A DNA stretch of 64,000 bases from Setoptus koraiensis (taxonomy: Eukaryota; Arthropoda): the NCBI GenBank assembly GCA_048013815.1, contig CM106586.1, positions 7,378,001 to 7,442,000 on the forward strand. Reading direction: 5' to 3'. Below the pieces are notes generated by a model that was not told the origin of the DNA, made no database searches, and saw only the letters and a program-made list of their open reading frames with translations. The position numbers were made by a program, and so were the translations under genes. Positions 13,301 to 21,227 of the stretch are shown here, in pieces (the stretch's first letter is position 1; the number at the start of each line of letters is the position of its first letter).

Positions 13301-14068
13301 ACAGTATAAACGCCATTTCTTTATGTAATCCAGTCTGTCGCAGTTAGAGTCAAGCGCGAGAAAATTAATCGAATTGCTAGTCAATTCCACCGAGCTACTA
13401 GTTTGTCTCTTAAAGCTGCTCAACAATTCATACAGAGTGTCTATATCTACAAGATCCTTTCTCACCATTTCCCAGGCTTCATATTCTAATTTGCTAATCT
13501 TGTCAGTATGGTGCTCACTATTTAAATGAGTTGGCGAGTCTATGCCATAACCTTCGTCATAAGTCAACGATATATTACGGTGAGGCTTAAATTGATCGAA
13601 ACAAACTATGTCAGAATTGAATGTCATAGATAGCTTTGCTGATACCCTATACTTCTTTGTGGCTGTTACATTTAATGATGAGGGCACATCAAAATTATAC
13701 AAACGCTGACAATACACCTGTTCTTTACCTTGATAAACTTTTAGATAGCATTTGTACGGCGGTTCATAGGACACTCCGCTGGTTGCAGATGAGTCTTTTA
13801 ATCTATTATCTGAGTGAAATTTTATATCTATTAAGGCCAAGTTGTAATCGCCATCGTGATTCGTGTTGACAAGACAAAGATGACTCTTGAATGTTGAGAT
13901 GTCGGCCATGGAGTCATGATAGGCCATCAGCCAACGTGATGGACAAAAGCAAACATTGTATGGCCGCGATGGAGGAACTGGTGGTGGTAGAGCCTCCACC
14001 TTTATTATTGTGTCATCGGTCCCTTGATTAGTGCTCGTTGGTGCAAGTGATGATGATGCGGTTTCCAT
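8176..14068 (-). CDS. BBS1: Bardet-Biedl syndrome 1 protein (BBSome subunit), three exons
   Basis: Exons on the minus strand are 11773-14068, 9397-9515 and 8176-8931. Exon 1 encodes the N-terminal beta-propeller: WLMAYHDSMADI resembles the BBS1 N-terminus, SHLVLGTEDGHV matches the SCLVLGTENKEL region, and FGRYGREDN followed by ILKRMAKF is a BBS1 hallmark. It ends at a GTAAGT donor (phase 1). Exon 2 (39 codons) starts after CCAAACAG, with CTAAC-type branch sequences upstream, and encodes IHRRFCKQL, matching the MHRAFQTDL helix. Exon 3 opens with LKGLGPIYKLTL, matching QGLGPTFKLTL of the GAE domain, and ends with LFASNNHFKLVPRSFKL, matching FLYNEALYSLPRAFFKV. The frame is continuous across both junctions. 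A GTGAGC donor at 8215-8220 means a short further exon is possible; otherwise the protein ends at 8176. The predicted protein has about 1056 residues against 593 in human, the excess being low-complexity insertions. BBS1 acts in the BBSome, which traffics membrane cargo in cilia. Confidence 0.88.
8461..8520 (-). repeat. Coding CAA/CAG tract (poly-Q) inside BBS1 exon 3
   Basis: On the minus strand this encodes sixteen consecutive Gln followed by Leu-Gln-Gln-Gln. It sits in a Q/N/S-rich insertion (about 8435-8850, roughly 138 codons) between two beta strands of the GAE domain that are adjacent in the human protein. The CAACAG hexamer is nearly pure, as expected of a slippage-prone repeat. Confidence 0.85.
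8941..9027. repeat. Two short tandem duplications in BBS1 intron 2
   Basis: A 16-bp unit beginning ATTTCAGCATCG occurs twice (8941-8972), and an 18-bp unit containing CAGCGCCGAATATGC occurs twice (about 8988-9027). The first pair sits directly upstream of the exon 3 acceptor and so duplicates potential acceptor AGs. Confidence 0.75.
9397..9515 (-). other. BBS1: BBS1 exon 2 (119 nt)
   Basis: The acceptor is CCAAACAG just upstream at 9516-9518, with repeated CTAAC branch-like motifs before it. The donor is AAG/GTGAGT at 9391-9396. Joined to exon 1 (phase 1, G+AT gives Asp) it reads DIHRRFCKQLRAFKHHM and then a Ser-rich stretch, which aligns to the helix linking propeller and GAE domain in BBS1. 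It ends in phase 0, as exon 3 requires. The match to the expected residue order in the expected place is the main support. Confidence 0.8.
9516..11772 (-). other. BBS1 intron 1, no other gene seen
   Basis: About 2.26 kb between BBS1 exons 1 and 2. It contains a long GTT/GCT tract (10196-10317), a second (11460-11523), a GAGAGGGAGA-rich stretch (about 9650-9690) and no frame resembling a protein. The long poly-L and poly-T frames are translations of the repeats. Confidence 0.65.
10196..10317. repeat. GTT/GCT/GTC trinucleotide tract in BBS1 intron 1
   Basis: About forty triplets, with the distal half nearly pure (GTTGCT)n. It is transcribed as CAA/CAG repeats in BBS1 pre-mRNA and removed by splicing. 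Confidence 0.85.
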
Positions 14069-14230
14069 AGTGTTGGCAAGATGAATTGTATGAAAAGAAT
14101 CGGTAAATAAATAATTAAAACTGATGCCATTGGGGTAACGGACTCAGATGTGAACGGCCCGCACGAAAAGTAGTAACCATGGAAACTGAGCAAAAATACT
14201 GTCCACGAGATAGCCGTGTTCTTATATTCT

Positions 14231-15109
14231 TTAATCATTAAGATCATTTGCGATCCGATGAAGCTTTTTCAATTGGTCTGCGTCTTCCGAATATTTTCTC
14301 TCAAGCATATCATTCAATAAATTATCAATTCTATTGTAGTAGGCTAAATACAAGCTCATGGGACCAAAATGGCGAGTTGACCTTAGCCTATCATGATGGC
14401 CCTTAGAATCAATGAAATTATACACAGTGCAACATATTTCTACATAACGAGGATCATTGGGTTCAAACTGTAAACAGGCACGATTCAGAATATAGACATA
14501 GTCGCCTCTATTCAAGACATTAAGTAGTAATTCCTTATTTGTAAAAAATTTTGGGACTTCGATGGTGCGCTCTTTTTTCGGAAAGAAAAGGTTGTTCATT
14601 CGAGATCTTTCATCAAAAGTTGGCCATCTAAGTAGTCCGTTTGGTTCTCTGACTGACATAAGGCGGTTCTTTTCTGAACTATTCATTCCGATATCAATAA
14701 ATAACACCTTGTTTGGCATGGCTCCTTGTATTTCAGGCTCGTAGCAAATTGCACTATCTTCATTCTTGACTGGTCGCATCACAACAGGGAATTGCCATCT
14801 GGGTTTAACAGCCTCATATGCCATTTCTTTTGCTTTGGCTAGTTCCTGGTCATTCATAAATACGAATTTGGGACTAGGAATTGTTGGCATGGTTCTCCGG
14901 GAAAAAAGTCGTTCCTCATCGAAGCGAGTGATTGATTTCATTATTTCCTGAACATCGTCACGTATAAATATTTTACCAACATCTCTATTAGGCTCCATGT
15001 AATAAGCGTCCTCCGTGGCGGTGGCACAAGAACGTTGGCATGCAGCAGAATTGACTGCAGTCAATCCTCTGGTTATACGACCTGCGGATAATCTAATTAG
15101 GGGACTCAT
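14231..15109 (-). CDS. mRpS22: Mitochondrial small ribosomal subunit protein mS22
   Basis: A single open frame of 292 residues starts at an ATG at 15109. The first ~25 residues (MSPLIRLSAGRITRG...) are basic and lack acidic residues, as expected of a mitochondrial presequence. The body follows animal MRPS22: IRDDVQEIMKSITRFD matches the start of the conserved domain, VREPNGLLRWPTFDERSRMN matches REPSGTLRKASWEERDRM, LNRACLQFEPNDPRY matches LNLCFAQFEPDSTEY, and LRSTRHFGPM matches LRSTRYFGGM. mS22 is an animal-specific structural subunit of the mitoribosome small subunit. The stop is only 162 bp upstream of the BBS1 start on the same strand, and the nearest AATAAA on the sense strand lies inside the BBS1 coding region near 14000. 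Confidence 0.9.
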   Translation of the reverse strand: MSPLIRLSAGRITRGLTAVNSAACQRSCATATEDAYYMEPNRDVGKIFIRDDVQEIMKSITRFDEERLFSRRTMPTIPSPKFVFMNDQELAKAKEMAYEAVKPRWQFPVVMRPVKNEDSAICYEPEIQGAMPNKVLFIDIGMNSSEKNRLMSVREPNGLLRWPTFDERSRMNNLFFPKKERTIEVPKFFTNKELLLNVLNRGDYVYILNRACLQFEPNDPRYVEICCTVYNFIDSKGHHDRLRSTRHFGPMSLYLAYYNRIDNLLNDMLERKYSEDADQLKKLHRIANDLND

Positions 15110-15425
15110 ATTGTCGGATTGATTTCGTGAAACTCGAACTCATAAAATATAAGGCAGTGCAAACAAACAAAAACGTGCACCAGTATAGGACCATCAGGTT
15201 GATGCTACAGATGAACAAGAGATGGCTCTCGAGTGCTGTGTACCTCACTCAAACTAAAACCCCATGCGAGTCGTACAACTAGGCAAGCGTTGTGCATTAT
15301 GCAAGCGCGTGAAATCAGGCCGTCGAACAGCATTGTGTGACTACAATACACCGTCAAGTAGCGCTCCCTGCCATTCGTTTCTCGAATTAACGAACGGTTT
15401 CTAATCAAGAATGCTGCAATACCCC

Positions 15426-15556
15426 GACTGTTTCCGCTTCTTGGACCAAAGTTATTTAATTTTGATCATGCCAACCTATGACAGATGATGACGTTTAATC
15501 TAACCTTTAATTACTGTGTTTACTTGTTTACAATGACTAATATACGGCAGTTAGTA
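15426..15556. repeat. Copy A of the upstream region of the coiled-coil gene
   Basis: This 131-bp segment aligns with 16231-16364 at roughly 75-80 percent identity by eye. Shared blocks include GACTGTTTCCGCT, GTTATTTAATT, ATCTAACCTTTAA and CGGCAGTT, in the same order and direction. It lies between the 3' end of the coiled-coil gene and the 5' end of mRpS22, so the duplicated promoter-side sequence now sits about 320 bp upstream of the mRpS22 start. Confidence 0.8.
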
Positions 15557-15568
15557 TGTTTATTATCA

Positions 15569-16223
15569 CTAAGAATCAGATGTAGAAGCAGAGGATATAT
15601 TCATCTGATTGAGGAGGGAACGCATTTCTAGCTCATCCTTTAAATTTCTATACTCTTCATGCAGATTTGGATTTAAATGCTGATAATCGTGAATTCGAAT
15701 CTTCGCCTCTTTTATATCCCTATCTATTTTTGATTCCTGTTGTTCCAAAGATTCCTTCCTGTGGTTGAGAGCGAGCAAACAGGCAAGATTGTGATACTTT
15801 TCCTCGAGGCTGACAAGTCTGTGGGATCACTGGAATTAATAATAGTCAAAATAGTTATTGCGACCTAAGTAACTCTCTGACTTACCTGCTTATCTCTTGA
15901 TTGTATTCAGATTTTGCTTTGACTATGTCCCTCTCTGATTCTTCATAGGGTTGACGGACCGTCTGGTAGTAATCATCGTATCGTTTCTGTAATTCCATGA
16001 TACTACCATGTTTTGAATCAAGCTCCGCTTCGAGCCGATCGGCCTTTTCTTCGAGCCTACATATCCCATCAAGCTCACGTGCCAGTTCAGGCACCATGTT
16101 ATCAAATTTATCACATAATGAATTTGCATCATCCATACTAACCTCACCTTCAGGGGGACTTTTCAAATTGACCATGATATACATATCATTGTATGCTTTT
16201 GCCATTGTTTCTGATAAGGGCAT
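15569..16223 (-). CDS. Small coiled-coil protein of unknown function, two exons
   Basis: Exon 1 is 15886-16223 (ATG at 16223) and exon 2 is 15569-15818, joined across a 67-bp GT-AG intron (donor AG/GTAAGT, acceptor CCACAG). The junction keeps frame as EISR-LVSLEEKY. The protein has 195 residues, is rich in E, K, L and R, and is predicted to be mostly helical with heptad-like spacing from about residue 30 to 180. It ends in a short Ser/Thr tail (SSASTSDS). There is no signal peptide or membrane segment. I do not recognise the family; small helical subunits of microtubule, kinetochore or trafficking complexes look like this. The gene is real on three grounds: the spliced frame is intact, the promoter region is duplicated nearby, and a related 3' exon relic at 17977-18270 preserves the same protein pattern. 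It is divergent from CK2 alpha, about 520 bp start to start. Confidence 0.75.
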
Positions 16224-16230
16224 AGCTCCT

Positions 16231-16364
16231 GACTGTTTCCGCTGTGTCGATGGATGTTATTTAATTGGGAAGATGCGCTCACGATGACAGACGATGACGC
16301 CTAATCTAACCTTTAAATAGTGTGTTTGTTTATTAACAATGACGACTATCCGGCAGTTGTAGTA
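16231..16364. promoter_or_regulatory. Upstream region of the coiled-coil gene (copy B of duplicated block)
   Basis: The block begins 7 bp upstream of the coiled-coil gene's ATG and therefore should contain its 5' UTR and core promoter. Its partner, copy A, is at 15426-15556. No TATA box is obvious. The region further right to CK2 alpha (16365-16746) holds TGCGCA palindromes (about 16494 and 16561), which resemble NRF1-type sites, and probably serves as a bidirectional promoter. The regulatory role is inferred from position. Confidence 0.5.
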
Positions 16365-16746
16365 CACTTGCAAATTATTGCCATTATTTTGTCAACAATA
16401 CAACCGATGTGCCTTGCACAAACATGATCAAACAACAGTGCAACTACTACACGGTAGGTGTGCAAGTGGGCCACATTTTCGTTTGTTTCCCCTGCGCAGA
16501 AGGAGAAGGCATCAGTGTTGAATTTCTTTTTGATTGGGTTTGAATTTAGCGCGTAGCTTTGCGCACGGGAAAAAGCACCAATATTTCCCTCCTTTCTCGA
16601 TCATATTATTTACATAAAAATTTGTTATCAAATAAATGATAAATTAGAGGCCAATCTGGATGCGACTACTGAATGCTCTTATTGCATTAAAGCAATTTCG
16701 ATTATCCATCGCCAATAATTCTAGAGGAATCACCACAGTAACAAAG

Positions 16747-17939
16747 ATGCCATTAGCATCAAAAGCCAAAGTATACTATGAGGTCAATTCGAACAGGCCC
16801 CGTGAATATTGGGACTATGAGAATTCCGTCGTAGATTGGGGCAATCATGAGGATTATCAATTGGTTAAAAAATTAGGCCGTGGCAAATATAGTGAAGTAT
16901 TCGAGGGTATCAACATAGTTACAAATGAAAAATGTGTTATAAAAATATTAAAACCGGTTAAAAAGAAGAAAATCAAACGTGAAATTAAGATATTGGAAAA
17001 TCTACGGACCGGAACAAATATCATAGCCCTACAGGCCGTCGTTAAGGATCCCATTTCTAGAACGCCGGCATTGATATTCGAACATGTTAATAATACTGAT
17101 TTCAAACAATTATATCAAACTTTAACAGACTTTGATATTAGATATTATTTATATGAATTACTGAAAGCATTAGATTATTCCCATTCGATGGGTATCATGC
17201 ACAGAGACGTCAAGCCCCATAACGTTATGATTGATCATGAGAATCGTAAGGTACGTAGTAAATTCATATTTTTGCCAGTTACATTTGTAGCAATTGTTGA
17301 GATTCACCATGCACACGTCTAAACGCTTTCATATTTTCTCTCCGCCTATTCAACCCTAAACAGTTACGTCTAATCGATTGGGGATTAGCAGAATTCTATC
17401 ATCCTCAGCAAGAATATAACGTCAGAGTCGCTTCTCGATATTTCAAAGGACCCGAGCTGCTTGTCGATTATCAAATGTACGATTATAGTCTCGACATGTG
17501 GAGTTTAGGTTGCATGTTAGCATCAATGATATTTAGAAAAGAGCCATTTTTTCACGGTCACGATAATTATGATCAATTGGTTCGTATAGCTAAAGTACTT
17601 GGAACAAAAGAATTATATGACTATTTGGATAGGTATCAAATTGAATTAGATCCGCGTTTTAACGATATACTTGGTACTCACTCCAGAAAGAGATGGGAGC
17701 GATTTGTTCATCAAGAAAACCAACATCTGGTGACACCTGAAGCATTAGACTTCCTAGACAAACTATTACGTTATGACCATCGTGAGAGATTAACTGCTCG
17801 AGAGGCTATGGAACACTCTTATTTTTTTCCAGTGGTTAATAATCAGAGGCAACTCAATTTCGACCCAGTTCAGCGCCTTCGAGGAGATAGCGTACAACCT
17901 TCGCCACACGGTGTTTCACAACCGACCGCATCAACATGA
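16747..17939 (+). CDS. CkIIalpha: Casein kinase 2 catalytic subunit alpha, two exons
   Basis: Exons are 16747-17250 and 17364-17939, separated by a 113-bp intron (donor AAG/GTACGT, acceptor AAACAG). The junction falls at ...[18 protein letters not shown]2-specific features are all visible: [10 protein letters not shown] near the N-terminus, the glycine loop [11 protein letters not shown], the basic cluster [11 protein letters not shown], the catalytic [11 protein letters not shown] in place of the usual [24 protein letters not shown] and the [17 protein letters not shown] region. The length of 359 residues from this ATG is close to other CK2 alphas. This start has A at -3 and matches the normal N-terminus. 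An upstream in-frame ATG at 16660 would add 29 residues rich in hydrophobic and basic side chains. The kinase is constitutive, acidophilic and nuclear/cytosolic, and pairs with CK2 beta. Confidence 0.95.
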
Positions 17940-17976
17940 TATATTTATAATTCTAGCGACTATGTTTATTATTTAG

Positions 17977-18270
17977 ATGAATCAGCTGTAGAAACAGTAA
18001 GTTAAGATATAGAGGAGGCAAAGATTAAAATTCATATCATATTATCTGTTCAAGTAAAGAATGAATTGAATGCTGATAATTATGGATTTTTCTCTTTGCC
18101 TCCTCTATATCTTTATCTATTTTTGATTGCTGTTCTTCCGAAGATTCCTTCAAGCGGTTCAGATCGACCAAATAAGCACGATTCAGATATTTTTCCTCAA
18201 GGCTTGCACGTCTGTTTAGTGATGTATAATTAATAATAATTGAGATAGCTGAAGATGCGACGTTATGTAC
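17977..18270 (-). pseudogene. Relic of the 3' exon and intron of the coiled-coil gene
   Basis: On the minus strand this reads ASLEEKYLNRAYLVDLNRLKE and then EQQSKIDKDIEEAKRKIHNYQH, clearly related to exon 2 of the gene at 15569-16223 (SLEEKYHNLACLLALNHRKE, QQESKIDRDIKEAKIRIHDYQH). After that the frame ends early at an in-frame stop, and the remaining tail is rearranged by a short inversion. The similarity continues upstream into intron-like sequence (AATTAATAATA, GCGAC), so this arose by DNA duplication, not retroposition. Exon 1 was not found upstream. It lies just 3' of CK2 alpha on the opposite strand. It could be a truncated functional paralogue, but the missing exon 1 argues against this. 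Confidence 0.75.
18005..18112. repeat. 20-bp perfect inverted repeat (about 35 bp imperfect)
   Basis: The sequence AGATATAGAGGAGGCAAAGA at 18005-18024 is repeated as its exact reverse complement at 18093-18112. Similarity continues on both sides (AAAATT/AAAATC). The right arm is the original codon sequence (KIDKDIEEAKRKI), and the left arm is an inverted copy dropped into the 3' part of the relic. Such snap-back duplications are typical of template switching. Confidence 0.85.
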
Positions 18271-21150
18271 TTATTGAAATATTTGGCATATATTGTTATT
18301 AAATGAGTGACCGGTGTCTTATGTTTCCCGTCGCCCCACTACTGAACCTGCACTTCGCTTGTTTTCGTTGGCAATTCTGTTTGCAAATGTGCAATCGTTT
18401 GGCACTATCAATTCGTAGATCCGCTACGAATGAAAACCTTATGGGCCGGCTCGCAATACTCAATCTCGTGCAAACAGCATCGAAGAGCGCGAGCTTGTTG
18501 CAAGTGTCGTATTCGAAGTCACATACACATCATATCTCTTATCGCTACCTATTTCAGTCTATTACAACTTCTATTACTTTACAATCCGTGATCGATGGCC
18601 ATTGATGGCTTTGGCATGTTGTACGGACATAATCCACCGAGAGGCGCATGTAGTCAATACTAGTGATGATATGCGAGGGGAAAGTTCAAGTTCGTGATGA
18701 ACGCCAGTGGATGTTTTCCTTTTGAGACTCACAAGCTGAATAGTAGGTTGAAAATCATACATTGAAGGTGGAAGCACGATGTTAGCAATATTTGCTGCAG
18801 AGGTATAATGCCCCATAATTGATTTCAATTAGTCATATATTGTGGCTAGAGATTGTTCAACACGCTGAACATCGTTTGATTGATGAGGCGGGCATGACCG
18901 AAAATGTTAGCCGGTTGCTGCTGACCATAGATATACACCATAGATAGATATACAGACACATGCAGATGCAACGCATACGGCTAGCATCGCGCTAGATACC
19001 GACCGATTGTGAAACAAAATATTTGGAAATACCATTGGATGAACAATTATCGCTGATGACTTTGTATAGGTTGGACGACCATTCCTCTTCGATGAGACCG
19101 ATAAAGAAGATGATGATGGATCTAGTGATGATGACAAAACAAAGCTAGATTCTTTTGTGGTCACCTTTTTGGAAAAGGCCACACACACATTCACAAGAAC
19201 CGCAAGTAATCGATTTGCACATATAGGGATTTATCGTTTCTGTCGGCAGTTCGATCAAGCCATATCCTGGAAGCTGTAAATACTCGTCTCTTGTTGCTTG
19301 GGAAGAACGTCGCCATTAAATTCCTCGCAGGCTATTGCGTCGATTTTTGTGTTGATAATGGCGGTGGGCTGTGTTAAAGTGGGCAACACAAACGAAACTG
19401 TCGGCCCTCTCAATCTGAACCTGACACTCAAAATCACACGGCTGTCTCGCTGTTGTTAGAGAGGGCATGAGCTCTGGGCTATTGTTTTGCGACTATAATT
19501 AGTCGCGACGTAGCTTATTATTGCATAACAAGCTTATCGAGGGCACTAATGAGTTTTGTCTCAACTGGCGGGTATGCATGTTGTTGTTTATAAGATTATC
19601 TTTATTAGAGAGATAGAGACTCTTGTAAGAGAAATAAACTGTGCATGGTGGACGGCGTGAATGGTTCGACATTCATTCAGCACCAGCGGGCCAAGATGGG
19701 CTGAGAAAGTCGTGACCAAATGGTTCTTTTGACTCATCATCACCATTTGCAAAAGCTTTATTTGTTGTGGCGCTCCCATTTATGGTATGGAATTTCACTG
19801 TATCATGGCCACTATCGTCTTTGGAGGAGCACCATAACATCACTGGCACAATTGACTCATTATTATCATTATTATTATTATAAAGTCTCATTCATAATCA
19901 TCATTTGCAGTGTACGAACGAGCGAGCGAAAGAATATAAACGAGATACCTTGAATCGAAGTCAGACTCGCACACTTGTAAGTGGGCATACATTACACACA
20001 GGCACACAGACTCACACACCCAAAATTAACATCCAGTTAGATGGTGGGTATGTAAATAAATACTCTATGTGTGTACGTATGTATAGGAAAGAAGGATGTG
20101 ATGCTGTTTAACCACAACAATTCTCCGTGGAACAGGTTGTTCTGCCAGATTTTCTTCTCTGTCCGTCGCCATGATGCGATCTTATCACACCATGGCGACT
20201 CCATGCGGAAGATAGAGAACGAGCAAGAGAACTTGTTGCATCGACTTGAGCCAATGTCTACGATTGACTGATTGCTTCGGAGGTAGTAGTGGTGGTGGTG
20301 GTTACATAATATCCACCAGCTGCTGCCTGATGGAATTGGATGCCATGGTGCAGCGGCGCTGTGGTGCTGCGGTTCGATCGAGCAGCAGTTTCGAGTTTGT
20401 TCTCAACTTGCTTACATAACAATCTGGCTAATGGCCATTACTGTTCAGCGACTATTGACAACACAAGAGGTATCATCTACAAGGTAGCAAAAATGTATTT
20501 GTGAACTGTCTTCTACCAACTGTGGCTAATGCTGCTGGCAAAATAGTTGCAAAGTGGTGTCGCTGAAACCCCTAATTAGAATCAAAAACACGTGTGTTTA
20601 TTAACATGCTTGGAAGAACGAAATGATCATAGGTGACTCGGCGCGAATTGTCTCAAATTGTGTTTCTCTATTTGTCTGCATCATCATCTCAAATGCTGTG
20701 CAACGTGTGTATCATAGAGCGCGGCCCATTCAGCCTTCGGCGTGATGTTGACGGCCAAAAGAAATGCGATATCTGGAGCTGCTGCTGATATTTATAGTAA
20801 TAAGAATAGCACAAGAAGAAACAACAACAACGCCAGCAACAATTATCTATAGTGTCAAACATGGTGTATAGCTCGGCGTTCGAACGCGAGCCACAGTCTG
20901 TGCGCGATGCAGCGGCCAAATTTTGGTGCACCGTTGTTGCAGTTGTTGTAGTTGTCGTTGATGTTGTTGTTGCTGCTGCTGTTGTGACCAGGTCATGGCA
21001 ATAACAATGAGTTGAATCCACGCACAAATGTACTAGATATCCAACAACTTCCTTGCACTCCGCCTACTTGTTTCTTTGTTGTTGTGTCCAGCGCAAAAGT
21101 CATCCATTTAAATTCAAACAACAGCAATCTTTTGTTATGACTCTAATGAT

Positions 21151-21227
<77 letters not shown>
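21151..21227. repeat. (ACG)n triplet repeat, about 26 copies
   Basis: It is a perfect uninterrupted run of ACG. The lack of interruptions suggests a young, polymorphic repeat. CpG is present in every unit, which is unusual if DNA methylation were active here. It lies outside any supported gene. Confidence 0.95.
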
